Assembly: GCA_964507395.1 (NCBI GenBank)
Contig: CAZDQE010000005.1
Span: forward strand, 4,779 to 68,778
Length of the DNA: 64,000 bases
Direction of reading: 5' to 3'
Source of the DNA: SIG575 sp964507395
GTDB lineage: Bacteria; Bacillota; Clostridia; Oscillospirales; Acutalibacteraceae
Positions 39,930 through 48,446 of this stretch are shown piece by piece; the first letter of the stretch is position 1, and each line of letters opens with the position of its first letter. The translations under genes and the position numbers were made by a program. The notes under the pieces are model-generated. The model did not search any database. It was not told the DNA's origin and saw only the letters and a program-made list of their open reading frames with translations.

Positions 39930-42392
39930 ATGGCGTATACTGAATTCCAGAAGAAAACAAGGGCAAATCAAATAGTAGCTAATTATGCAAACGGCAACAA
40001 AAATGCTCAGATAGTTTCAACTGAACATCAAGATGGATATATTAATGTTCTCAACAAATATGGAACGACACAAGATAATTCTGAGGCTTATGAGTGGGTT
40101 TCTAACACAAGGTTTGACCCAATGTCGCTTGAACTCAACTACGAAGGAAACGGCCTTTTTGCAAAGATAATTGATACGCCTGCATCAGAGGCTATTAAGC
40201 ATGGTTTCAAGCTCACAAATGTCGATGATGATGTAAATACATCTGTAATGAAGAAACTCGATAAAATAGGCTTTATGGATGAAACAGAAGTCGGAATCAA
40301 GTGGACAAGACTTTTCGGCGGTGGTCTGATGGTAATGCTCATTGATGACGGTGGGAGACTTGATGAAGAAGTAAATTATAAAAAAGTCCGTGGCATTTCT
40401 GAAGTGCATGTATTTGAATCACCACTTGTCAGTTGGAATCAAGGCAGTATATATAATTCTGCAAAAGGTCTTTTTGGTATGCCTGAATTCTTTGAGGTTT
40501 CTTCTCAGTGCGGTTCATTCAAAGTACACCATTCTCGTTGCCTTTGTTTTAAAAATGGCAGATTGCCCGAAAACGCAAGTGATTCTCTTGCACAGTTCTG
40601 GGGTGTTCCTGAATATGTAAGAATTAAATCTTTTTTGAGAGAAGTTATTACATCAAGTGGTTTTTCAGTCAAGATGATGGAGCGCTCAGTTCAACCTGTA
40701 TATAGTGTAAAAGACCTTGGCGCGCTTTTGTCTACATCGGAAGGTGAAGATATCGTTGTAAAGCGTTTGCAGATAATTGATATTTGTCGTTCTTTACTTA
40801 ATACCATCGCTATTGATGCCAATGGTGAGGGCTATGAATATAAGACAGCACCATTCACAGGTGTACAAGAAGTTATCGATGCAGCTTGTACACTTCTTTC
40901 AGCTGTTACAAACATACCTCAAACAATTCTTTTTGGTCGCTCTCCTGCAGGAATGAATGCAACAGGCGAGTCCGATTTTGAGAATTATTATAACTCTGTT
41001 GAGCACATCCAACAGAAGACATTGAAAAGAAATTTCCAAAAGGTTATTGACCTTGTTCTTTTGGGAATGTTACATAAGGGCGAAATTGATGAAATTCCTG
41101 AATATGAAATTGAGTTCAATCCCTTATGGTCTTTGTCAGAAACAGAACAAGCAACTGTTGACCAGACGAGAGCGCAGACGGCTCTTATAAAAGCACAAAC
41201 AGCACAGATTTATACTGATATGGGTGCTTTGGATTCGACAGAAGTCAGAGCTGGTCTTGCTGCATCAGAAGATTATCAGATTGAGGAACTCCTTGATAGC
41301 ATTCCACCTGAGGATTTGTTTGATGATATCGAAGAAACTGAAGAAGCACCTACCGGTGAAGGTTCGCCTGAAAGTGGAGATGTTTCTGCAGAAGTTAACA
41401 CAGACGAGGAGAACGATACTCCTACAGCAGCTGCAGTTATCGTTTTAGATAAAAAGGGCAACGTGCTTTGTGGCAAAAGGGGAGATAACAATCTCATATG
41501 CGGTCCCGGTGGTCATATTGAAGAAGGTGAAGCACCTATTCAGGCGGCTATCCGTGAATCTCAGGAAGAATTTGGTATCACACCTGTTTCACTTGTTCCT
41601 CTAACTACAATCGGAGAAAACAAAGACGGACATCACAAGTCTGCTGTGTTCCTCTGTAATGCCTATGAAGGTATTCCTGAGTGTGACAATGAAGAAATGT
41701 TCTCACCGTTGTTTGTACCTCTTACAAGCCTTTTATGCGAACAATTCAACAGTTTTCTTTTCGCTCCGTTCAGACAGTCACTTATTGAATTTGAAAAAGT
41801 CGCCCAAATAGGGCAACTTTCGGATATTGCAAATTCTGATGAGTGTGGTATAATTAACGAAGATAAGAACATACCAAGCGGTGATTTAAAATTCTTTACT
41901 GCAGAAAATGGCAAAAGATATGCAGTTAACGAATCTACGGGTGAAACGAGTGGTCTTGGTAAGGATATTGACAAATCAACTTCCCAAAAGAGTAGTTCAC
42001 CAACAAATCGCTCTGTTGGTGAAAACGACACTCAACAAACGGGTTCTAAATCAAAAATAGATATTCAATTATTTGCAAAAATACCGGATGAAAAGTTGTC
42101 TGGTTATGCACTTGATCCGATAAAATCTCCCGACAAGGCAAGGGTTTTTAAAAGTGCACTGGGATACACGCGTGAAAACGCCTCGGAATTAAAAAAAGAT
42201 ATTGAAAAACATTTTGATATAGAGAAATGTAAAATAAAAGCTACTGACCAATATGGTACACGATTAGAGCAAATAATGCATTTAGCTGGTCCTAATGGAA
42301 AAGAAGCGAATGTTTGCACTGCATGGATAAAAGAAAGTGAAGATAGTGAACCAAGATTGGTAAGTTGTTATATTGTAAAAAGAGAGGAGTAA
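39930..42392 (+). CDS. Portal protein fused to a Nudix domain and a DUF6883-like C-terminal domain
   Basis: An 820-residue protein. Residues 1 to about 455 form a DUF1073-type portal (WVSNTRFDPMSLELNYEGNG, TPASEAIKHG, FGRSPAGMNATGESDFENYY) with an acidic tail to about 495. A Nudix domain (about 498-625) has a near-complete box GGHIEEGEAPIQAAIRES followed by QEEFGI, suggesting activity on nucleoside-diphosphate-linked molecules. After a Ser-rich linker and an IDIQLFAK motif (about 708) comes a roughly 105-residue domain (IPDEKLSGYALDPIKSPDKA, FKSALGYTRENA) resembling DUF6883, a domain seen in toxin-like proteins. Portals are normally about 450-500 residues, so the extension is large. The Nudix part may act on host nucleotide signals; this is inference. 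Confidence 0.85.
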   Translation: MAYTEFQKKTRANQIVANYANGNKNAQIVSTEHQDGYINVLNKYGTTQDNSEAYEWVSNTRFDPMSLELNYEGNGLFAKIIDTPASEAIKHGFKLTNVDDDVNTSVMKKLDKIGFMDETEVGIKWTRLFGGGLMVMLIDDGGRLDEEVNYKKVRGISEVHVFESPLVSWNQGSIYNSAKGLFGMPEFFEVSSQCGSFKVHHSRCLCFKNGRLPENASDSLAQFWGVPEYVRIKSFLREVITSSGFSVKMMERSVQPVYSVKDLGALLSTSEGEDIVVKRLQIIDICRSLLNTIAIDANGEGYEYKTAPFTGVQEVIDAACTLLSAVTNIPQTILFGRSPAGMNATGESDFENYYNSVEHIQQKTLKRNFQKVIDLVLLGMLHKGEIDEIPEYEIEFNPLWSLSETEQATVDQTRAQTALIKAQTAQIYTDMGALDSTEVRAGLAASEDYQIEELLDSIPPEDLFDDIEETEEAPTGEGSPESGDVSAEVNTDEENDTPTAAAVIVLDKKGNVLCGKRGDNNLICGPGGHIEEGEAPIQAAIRESQEEFGITPVSLVPLTTIGENKDGHHKSAVFLCNAYEGIPECDNEEMFSPLFVPLTSLLCEQFNSFLFAPFRQSLIEFEKVAQIGQLSDIANSDECGIINEDKNIPSGDLKFFTAENGKRYAVNESTGETSGLGKDIDKSTSQKSSSPTNRSVGENDTQQTGSKSKIDIQLFAKIPDEKLSGYALDPIKSPDKARVFKSALGYTRENASELKKDIEKHFDIEKCKIKATDQYGTRLEQIMHLAGPNGKEANVCTAWIKESEDSEPRLVSCYIVKREE

Positions 42393-42396
42393 TTAT

Positions 42397-42564
42397 ATGA
42401 CAAATCAAATCAAACTTTATGACAATGTATTATTAACAGATGGTAGAAAAGCACAGATTGTTGATTTGCTTGATAGAAAAGCTTTTCTTGCTGATGTAGA
42501 GGTGGATGGTGACCTTGACACAATTACTGTTTACCCGAATCAAATTAAAGAAATCATTAAGTAA
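42397..42564 (+). CDS. Small protein paired with the portal's C-terminal domain (DUF4926-like?)
   Basis: A 55-residue protein MTNQIKLYDNVLLTDGRKAQ...NQIKEIIK, starting four bases after the portal-fusion stop with AGAGAGGAG upstream. The LYDNVLLTDGR opening and small beta pattern recall DUF4926-type proteins, which in memory often neighbour DUF6883 genes, as an immunity or antitoxin partner would. No search was possible; the pairing is a hypothesis. Confidence 0.5.
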   Translation: MTNQIKLYDNVLLTDGRKAQIVDLLDRKAFLADVEVDGDLDTITVYPNQIKEIIK

Positions 42565-42576
42565 AACGTAACCATG

Positions 42577-42624
42577 TATAAAAATATCCGAAACTGATTT
42601 TTATTGGTTTCGGATATTTTTATA
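42577..42624. terminator. Bidirectional rho-independent terminator
   Basis: An 18-bp perfect stem (core AATATCCGAAAC/GTTTCGGATATT) with a 12-base loop, flanked by A- and T-runs. It separates the portal fusion and its partner gene from the tRNA genes. Confidence 0.92.
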
Positions 42625-42695
42625 CCCTAACTTCGTTAAAACAAGCGATTTTAACAAACATAGATTATGATTTTATGTTCGTTAGCCAAAAACAC

Positions 42696-42770
42696 GGAGG
42701 TGTCGCCAAGCGGTAAGGCATCGGACTTTGACTCCGTCAGTCGCTGGTTCGAATCCAGCCATCCCCGCCA
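42696..42770 (+). tRNA. tRNA-Gln (TTG)
   Basis: A 75-base cloverleaf with anticodon loop CTTTGAC (anticodon TTG, Gln), T-arm GCTGG-TTCGAAT-CCAGC and encoded CCA. The acceptor stem GGAGGTG/CATCCCC has an A-C mismatch and a G-T pair, and the anticodon stem's outer pair is T-T, so it is slightly degenerate. Confidence 0.88.
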
Positions 42771-42773
42771 TGT

Positions 42774-42869
42774 GGAGCGGTAAGCCTAATTGGTAAGGCA
42801 GAAGATTGCTAATCTTTGAGTAATCACATCTATTGTGGTGTTTCGGTTCAAATCCGAATCGCTCCGCCA
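42774..42869 (+). tRNA. tRNA-Ser (GCT)
   Basis: A 96-base class II tRNA with loop TTGCTAA (anticodon GCT, reading AGC/AGU), a long variable arm (ATCACA/TGTGGT stem), T-arm TTCGG-TTCAAAT-CCGAA, acceptor GGAGCGG/TCGCTCC and encoded CCA. It begins three bases after the tRNA-Gln gene. Confidence 0.93.
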
Positions 42870-42901
42870 AAAGCAACCATACTCAACGGGAGGTGTTCTC
42901 T

Positions 42902-43861
42902 ATGAATGAGGAAGATTTAAAGAAAATACTTCTTTCAAAAGCTTTCAGAGGAAAGAAAAGAAAGAAATCAAAATTAACACCACATTTCCCAATGGGTATG
43001 GAACGCGAATATATTCGAATTTCAAGGGCATATATGAATGTTCTTGGGGAAGTAATAAAAACTCATCAAGAAGATATAAAACAGGCAATTTCGGCAAGAT
43101 ATGACGATGCTGACGACTCTGACAATAGAACTTACACGCTTCACGATATATTTTCAAAAATTGAAAAAGATTTCGGTGTGAAAATCACCGTTTTTGACCT
43201 TAAATCAAAACTTGAAAAACTTTCTTCTTCAATGGGTAATATGACAACCCGTGAATGGAGAAGAGCTGTTCGTGAAACCCTCGGCATTGATATCACTGAG
43301 GATTATTTCAGAGGAAGTCAATATCAACATTTGTTGGAAGAGTGGACACACAACAATGTCAGTATGATTTCAGGTTTGCCATCAGAAACACTCGGCAAGA
43401 TGGAAGACATAGTTTATAAAGGATGGCACGATGGCAAAAGTATAGATAGCATTATGAAAGATATAATGCACACTTATGATGTTGATAAAAACTATGCAAA
43501 ATTCCTTGCAACTGACCAAATGGGAAAATTACATTCTCAACTCAACAGAATGCAACAGACAAGTGTTGGTGTGAATCGGTATATCTGGGCTACTACAAAA
43601 GATGTAGCAGTCAGAAAAGACCACCGAAAATTACATGGTAAAGTGTTCAGCTGGGATGATCCACCTGTTGTAGATTCAAGAACAGGCAGACGAGCTCATC
43701 CCGGAGAAGATTATAGATGCCGTTGTACAGCTCTTGCTTATTTCGACGAAGCTGAACTGAATATTCCGCTGAAAGCTGTGAATTGGGAAGAAGTAGACAA
43801 AAGAGCAGCTGCAATAATGAACAAGAAAAAGCAAAAAAAGAAAAAAACTACTAAACGATAA
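42902..43861 (+). CDS. Minor head protein (Mu F-like)
   Basis: A 319-residue phage head morphogenesis protein. The conserved C-terminal domain includes WATTKDVAVRKDHRKLHGKV, HPGEDYRCRCTALAYFD and AELNIPLKAVNWEEVDKRAA. The N-terminal half is helical. GGGAGGTG precedes the ATG; a longer frame would start inside the tRNA-Ser gene. Its C-terminus is echoed in the SAP-domain protein of the lysogeny arm. Confidence 0.88.
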   Translation: MNEEDLKKILLSKAFRGKKRKKSKLTPHFPMGMEREYIRISRAYMNVLGEVIKTHQEDIKQAISARYDDADDSDNRTYTLHDIFSKIEKDFGVKITVFDLKSKLEKLSSSMGNMTTREWRRAVRETLGIDITEDYFRGSQYQHLLEEWTHNNVSMISGLPSETLGKMEDIVYKGWHDGKSIDSIMKDIMHTYDVDKNYAKFLATDQMGKLHSQLNRMQQTSVGVNRYIWATTKDVAVRKDHRKLHGKVFSWDDPPVVDSRTGRRAHPGEDYRCRCTALAYFDEAELNIPLKAVNWEEVDKRAAAIMNKKKQKKKKTTKR

Positions 43862-43864
43862 AAT

Positions 43865-43899
43865 GCAGTCAATTCATCATTATGGATTGGCTGCTTTTT
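43865..43899 (+). terminator. Rho-independent terminator
   Basis: GCAGTCAATTCAT pairs with ATGGATTGGCTGC (two wobbles) followed by T5, just after the minor head gene. Confidence 0.85.
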
Positions 43900-43930
43900 A
43901 TATCCACTTCAAAGCGAAGGAGGTGAGAAA

Positions 43931-45280
43931 GTGCATGAAGAAAAGACAATCCCTGCTTTTGTAAAGTGTATTCGCTTTGACAGTATCCCACTTGAAAAAG
44001 CACATTACACCGAGGAAGGGTATCTTGTAGACACACCTATCCTCACCTCAGTCGGTATTTTTGAGTATCAGAATCCCGACGGTTCGATACGAAGAGAACT
44101 GAGATTGCCTGAACACGTATTCAAGCCCGAAAGCCTTGCTACGTACGAAGGCAAACCTATCATTGTTACCCATGATGCCGGAAAAGTTGACAAAAACAAT
44201 GTCAGCCGTGAAAGCGTCGGAACGATTCTTTCAAAAGGCTTCCAGGACGGAAATGATGTTCGTGCCAAAATCGTTGTACACGATACTAACGAACTCAAAC
44301 GCTGTGGCCTTAAAGAGCTTTCCCTTGGGTATTCTCTGGACCTCATCGAGGAACAGGGCGAATGGAACGGACAGCACTATGATGCAATCCAGACCAACAT
44401 TGTAATCAATCATCTTGCTTTGGTGGCAAACGCCAGGGCGGGTGAGCAGGCCCGTCTTAATATAGACGGAAAAGAAAAACATTCCGAAGAAGGAGGAAAA
44501 ACGGAAATGGCAAAAAACAAAGCAAAAACTCGCAGAGACTCCGATGATCCCGCTGTAAAGTTGGCTGAGGAAGTTCTTGCAAATGCTGGTGTTGTTGAAC
44601 CTGAAAAAACTGCCGTTGATAACGAAGGCGAATTGACACTTGAGGAAAAAGTTCAGGCAATCAAAGAAAGACAGGATTCTGAGGGAAAAACAGAACCTGC
44701 AGATCTTGAAGAAGCAAAGGGTGTCATCGAGCGTAAAGACGAGGATATCGCAACACTTCTTGAAGCTCTTGAAACTCAGCAGGCTGAAAAAGATTTCACA
44801 GAAGGTCTTGAAAAGCAGGATGAGGAAGACAAACCTGAGGAAAACACAGACAATGACACGGTTGCTTCTACGGAAGAAGAAACAAAGACTGATGAAGATG
44901 AAACTGAAGAATCGGCAGCTACAGAGGAAAAGACTCTCAATTCTGATTCAATTGATAAGGCTTTCCGTGAGCGTCTTGCAGTTATTCGTATCGGTGACAA
45001 GCTCAACCTTGACGGTCTTGAAAACAAATCTCTTTCAGAAGCAAAGAAGGCTATTATCGCAGCGGTCAATCCGAACATGAGGCTTGACGGCAAAGGTGAT
45101 ACCTACATCAATGCCGCCTATGATATCGCAATTTCTTCTCTGAACGAAAGAAGAGATGGTGTCTCAGGCCAGCGTAAAGCAATGTACGGCGGTTCTCACC
45201 GTACACAGAGAGCAGACAGTTCAAATAAATCACTTGCTGAAGCTGCTCGTAAAAAAATGATTTCAGGAGGTAAAGAATAA
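43931..45280 (+). CDS. DUF2213 prohead protease / scaffold-like protein
   Basis: A 449-residue protein. The N-terminal DUF2213 region (RRELRLPEHVFKPESLATYE, GKPIIVTHDAGKVD, KELSLGYSLDLIEEQGEWNG, VINHLALVANARAG) is a phage protease-like fold. Residues about 180-340 are very acidic and coiled-coil, as in scaffold regions, and the C-terminus is basic. GTG start with AAGGAGGTGAG. Stop and next start overlap (TAATG). Confidence 0.82.
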   Translation: MHEEKTIPAFVKCIRFDSIPLEKAHYTEEGYLVDTPILTSVGIFEYQNPDGSIRRELRLPEHVFKPESLATYEGKPIIVTHDAGKVDKNNVSRESVGTILSKGFQDGNDVRAKIVVHDTNELKRCGLKELSLGYSLDLIEEQGEWNGQHYDAIQTNIVINHLALVANARAGEQARLNIDGKEKHSEEGGKTEMAKNKAKTRRDSDDPAVKLAEEVLANAGVVEPEKTAVDNEGELTLEEKVQAIKERQDSEGKTEPADLEEAKGVIERKDEDIATLLEALETQQAEKDFTEGLEKQDEEDKPEENTDNDTVASTEEETKTDEDETEESAATEEKTLNSDSIDKAFRERLAVIRIGDKLNLDGLENKSLSEAKKAIIAAVNPNMRLDGKGDTYINAAYDIAISSLNERRDGVSGQRKAMYGGSHRTQRADSSNKSLAEAARKKMISGGKE

Positions 45281-45795
45281 TGGCTCAGAAAACATACGGT
45301 TATAACACTCCCGTCGGCGTGCCCGGTGGTATTTATGATCTGAACGACTACGTTTCAAATACAAGAATCAATGAAGAAAAAGATGGTAAACTTCTGTTCG
45401 GTGTCGGTGTTGTTATCGGCACTGAAGCAGGTAAAGAAGTTGCTCTTCCCGTTGAAAGTGCAACCGCAGCACAGTTTGAAGGTGTTGTCATGAACACTGG
45501 AACAACAGAAATGGACAAATACGGTAAAGTTGCAATCTCCGAAAGAGCAACAGTCGGTGTTATGTCTCGAGGTCGTATCTGGGTAAGAGTATCAGAAGAT
45601 GCTATTCCCGAATACGGCAAAACAATTTATCTCATCACAAAAGGTGAAAGTGCAGGTTTCTTCACTACTGAAGAAGATGAAGCAACAAAAATTGCGCTCA
45701 ATGCTCGTTTCATTTCTTCACAGACAAGTGATGGCATTTGTGCTGCGGAACTTTTTGGCGGTGTTGTTTCAGAAACAATTGCAACTAATGCATAA
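45280..45795 (+). CDS. Capsid cement / structural protein
   Basis: A 171-residue protein preceding the major capsid gene: VPGGIYDLNDYVSNTRINEE, EGVVMNTGTTEMDKYGKVAI, RGRIWVRVSEDA, AFF-type C-terminus. The beta-rich pattern matches phage decoration or cement proteins (Gp24-like). Located between the DUF2213 protein and major capsid protein, as is usual. Confidence 0.72.
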   Translation: MAQKTYGYNTPVGVPGGIYDLNDYVSNTRINEEKDGKLLFGVGVVIGTEAGKEVALPVESATAAQFEGVVMNTGTTEMDKYGKVAISERATVGVMSRGRIWVRVSEDAIPEYGKTIYLITKGESAGFFTTEEDEATKIALNARFISSQTSDGICAAELFGGVVSETIATNA

Positions 45796-45809
45796 GGAGG
45801 AAAAAGAAT

Positions 45810-46862
45810 ATGTCAGTTAAATACAATCCCGATATGCCCTCAACAGGCTACAATCCCTCTGACCTTGAAGCATTGAGAAGTTCAAACATCCCTCAGGCAC
45901 TTGTTGATTCACAGACACGTTTCGACTCAGCTGATGATGCGGCGCTTTTCTTTGCGAGAGAACTTGATTATATCAAGGCAAAGGCTTACGACAAAAAGTA
46001 TCCTAAATTCAGTGCGCTTGCTCATTTCCCCCATACAAGTGAGGTTGACCCCGGCGCAGAAACAGTAACATTCTACAGTTACGACAAGACGGGTATGGCG
46101 GAAATCATCAATAACTATGCTACCGACCTTCCCAGAGCAGATGCTAAAGGTGAGCCGACAACCGCTTTCATCAAGTCTGTAGGTGTTGCTTATGGTTACT
46201 CTGTTCAGGAAATGAGAGCTGCTCGTTTTGCTCGTAAGAGCCTTGATGTTCGTAAGGCTGAATCAGCTCGTTATCAGATGGATAACATTCTCAACAGAAT
46301 CGCATGGGCAGGTGACTCAAAGAACAAACTTATGGGTGTTCTCAGTCCCGAAAATGATATTCCGAGATTCACAATTGCAACTAACGAAGCAGGTACAAGC
46401 ACAAAGTGGGCAGACAAAACTGCTGATGAAATTCTCAATGATGTCAACTCATGGGCTAAATGGGTTTCACGCACAACAATGGATGTTGAAAACCCCGACT
46501 CACTTCTTCTTCCCTCTGATGTCTATATGGATATCGCAACAAGAAGAATTCCCGATACAGAAACAACTGTACTTTCTTTCTTGCTTGATAAGTCTCCCTA
46601 TATCAAGTCAATCAATTCAGCGCCCGAGCTCAATGATAACGCTTTTGACACAAACCCTCTCACTTCTCTTGAAGATAAAAAGGGTGTTGCATTCCTTTAT
46701 ACGAATGATGCTGAGAAATTCTCAATTGAGGATCCTCTCGCATTCCTTCAGCATGCAGCTCAGGTCAAAAACCTTGAAACAATCGTTCCCTGTGAAGCTC
46801 GTACCGCAGGCGCAATGATTTATTATCCCCTCAGCGCTCTTATCATTGAAGGCGTTTCTTAA
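45810..46862 (+). CDS. Major capsid protein (DUF2184-type)
   Basis: A 350-residue protein. ALFFARELDYIKAKAYDKKY, PHTSEVDPGAETVTFYSYDK, GVAYGYSVQEMRAARFARKS and YQMDNILNRIAWAGDSKNKL match DUF2184-type HK97-fold capsids of myoviruses. Complete length; strong AAGGAGGAAA site. It assembles the prohead shell with the cement protein and protease. Confidence 0.85.
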   Translation: MSVKYNPDMPSTGYNPSDLEALRSSNIPQALVDSQTRFDSADDAALFFARELDYIKAKAYDKKYPKFSALAHFPHTSEVDPGAETVTFYSYDKTGMAEIINNYATDLPRADAKGEPTTAFIKSVGVAYGYSVQEMRAARFARKSLDVRKAESARYQMDNILNRIAWAGDSKNKLMGVLSPENDIPRFTIATNEAGTSTKWADKTADEILNDVNSWAKWVSRTTMDVENPDSLLLPSDVYMDIATRRIPDTETTVLSFLLDKSPYIKSINSAPELNDNAFDTNPLTSLEDKKGVAFLYTNDAEKFSIEDPLAFLQHAAQVKNLETIVPCEARTAGAMIYYPLSALIIEGVS

Positions 46863-46886
46863 TTAAATTTTGGAGGTATCACAGAT

Positions 46887-47183
46887 ATGATTATCAAAAA
46901 CAAATCACAGAAAATCATCGGTTTCGGCGAAGATGCACTTCTTCCCGGCAAAACGCTCGACGTTTCAGATAACTACAAAAACAATCCCATTTTTAAGAGT
47001 TATCTGAAAAATGGTGATGTGGAGATTGTCAAGAAAGACACATCGGACAACAAGAAACCCTCAAAGAGCGCAATAAAAAAAGCAAAGACAAGAGAGGACC
47101 TCATCGCCCTTGCTGAAAAATTCAATATTGAAATCAACGACACAATGACAGATGAGGAAATCGTCGCTGCTCTGGAGGCTTAA
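46887..47183 (+). CDS. Small head-associated protein
   Basis: A 98-residue protein with a beta-rich N-terminus (KSQKIIGFGEDALLPGKTLD) and a C-terminal helix pair (TREDLIALAEKFNIEINDTM) like Rho-N/HeH motifs. Placed between capsid and neck genes; probably a minor head component. Confidence 0.62.
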   Translation: MIIKNKSQKIIGFGEDALLPGKTLDVSDNYKNNPIFKSYLKNGDVEIVKKDTSDNKKPSKSAIKKAKTREDLIALAEKFNIEINDTMTDEEIVAALEA

Positions 47184-47187
47184 CTAA

Positions 47188-47565
47188 ATGACAGTAATTG
47201 AAACTTTCAGGATGATTGCTCCGGAGTTCAAAGAAATGAAAGATGAAGATGTGTCGAAATGGATAAAACTTGCAGAACCTTATGTATCTAAGAAGAAATT
47301 CGGCGATTTGTATGAACAAGCTCTGGCATATCTGACTGCTCATAAATTAAAAATGAGTGGTCATGGTGATACCTCTCACGGAACGGTAGGGGATTCTTTA
47401 AGATTCTCCTCCGTTTCAGAGGGTGGTTCCTCAGTGAGTTTTTCATCGCCAGCAGCCATTACTGAAAATGATGCAGAGTTTTCACTGACCATTTATGGTA
47501 TGTCTTTTCTTAAAATACGAAAAAGCAAGATTGTGTCAATCGTTACATCAGGAAGAAAAGCGTAG
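47188..47565 (+). CDS. Head-tail adaptor, DUF4054-type
   Basis: A 125-residue protein with FRMIAPEFKEMKDEDVSKWI and ALAYLTAHKLKMSG, the DUF4054 pattern of connector proteins that attach to the portal. Position directly after the capsid genes agrees. Confidence 0.78.
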   Translation: MTVIETFRMIAPEFKEMKDEDVSKWIKLAEPYVSKKKFGDLYEQALAYLTAHKLKMSGHGDTSHGTVGDSLRFSSVSEGGSSVSFSSPAAITENDAEFSLTIYGMSFLKIRKSKIVSIVTSGRKA

Positions 47566-47576
47566 GATGATGTATC

Positions 47577-48038
47577 ATGTCAAAAACCTTCACTGACCTT
47601 ACACCAGAGGGAAAAAAGTTTTTTCAGGCACTTAAAAAGTTGGAAAGCCTTGAAATTGCCGTTGGTTTTCAGCGCGGTACTGAAAGTGATGATGGGGTAG
47701 ATGTTGTAGATTATGCAGCATATAACGAGCTTGGGACATCAAGTATTCCCGCAAGGCCCTTTCTGAAACAAAGTTTTGAGAATCATGAACCGCAATTAAA
47801 GGTGGCCTGCGAGAAGGTAAACACAACGCTTTCAAGAGGCGGTACATGTGAGTTAGCAATGAATGAGCTTGGCGTTTTTCTTAAAGAACTTATTCAAAGG
47901 GAAATTACCGAAGGTGACTTCGAGCCAAATTCAGAGTTGACGATTTTAAGGAAAGGCGGTAAAGATACGCCGCTCATTGATTCTGGTCTAATGAGAGAAT
48001 CAGTAAACTATGTAATCAGGAAAGAAAGTGGTGGATAA
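47577..48038 (+). CDS. HK97 gp10-like neck protein
   Basis: A 153-residue protein with LEIAVGFQRGTESDDGVDVV, YAAYNELGTSSIPARPFLKQ and a C-terminal DTPLIDSGLMRESVNYV, typical of gp10/head-closure proteins. Completes the head-tail interface with its neighbours. Confidence 0.75.
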   Translation: MSKTFTDLTPEGKKFFQALKKLESLEIAVGFQRGTESDDGVDVVDYAAYNELGTSSIPARPFLKQSFENHEPQLKVACEKVNTTLSRGGTCELAMNELGVFLKELIQREITEGDFEPNSELTILRKGGKDTPLIDSGLMRESVNYVIRKESGG

Positions 48039-48446
48039 GTGAATATAGGATTTTTCAACAAAAACTATTGGCTCAGAAGATTTGGTGAACAAAAAATTGT
48101 AAAAGGATATTTTGGCTCAGATTTTTCTGATGTTATGGTAAATATACATGTTCATCCGATGGGAACCGACTTGCTGTCGGCACTTCCTGAAGGTGAAAGA
48201 AAAGTAAAACACCTTGAAGGTCATGGAAATATTTCATTAAATGTTTCCGATGTAAAAAGTCAGAAAAAAGGTGATTTGCTTTGGTATATTGATGAATGGT
48301 ATGAATGTACTGTTTGCCAAAAATATGAACAAACATTTCTCTCGCATTACAATTATCAATTTGTTCAATTGCCTCATGATGCCTCAGGTACAGCTGATAT
48401 TCTGCCTCCACCTGATAAGAGCGGAAACGGCGGTGAAGTTCGATGA
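48039..48446 (+). CDS. Phage neck / tail-completion protein
   Basis: A 135-residue protein with a GTG start directly after the previous stop; NVSDVKSQKKGDLLWYIDEW and WYECTVCQKYEQTFLSHYNY. Its place between gp10-like and tail terminator genes suggests a head-closure role; the sequence family is not recognised with confidence. Confidence 0.62.
   Translation: MNIGFFNKNYWLRRFGEQKIVKGYFGSDFSDVMVNIHVHPMGTDLLSALPEGERKVKHLEGHGNISLNVSDVKSQKKGDLLWYIDEWYECTVCQKYEQTFLSHYNYQFVQLPHDASGTADILPPPDKSGNGGEVR

Noticed and set aside
42833..42901. N-terminal extension of the minor head gene
   Set aside because: It overlaps the tRNA-Ser gene; the ATG at 42902 has a strong ribosome site.
47188..48446. Second frameshift among neck genes
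   Set aside because: Each frame has its own start and ribosome site, and no slippery heptamer lies in an overlapping open region.
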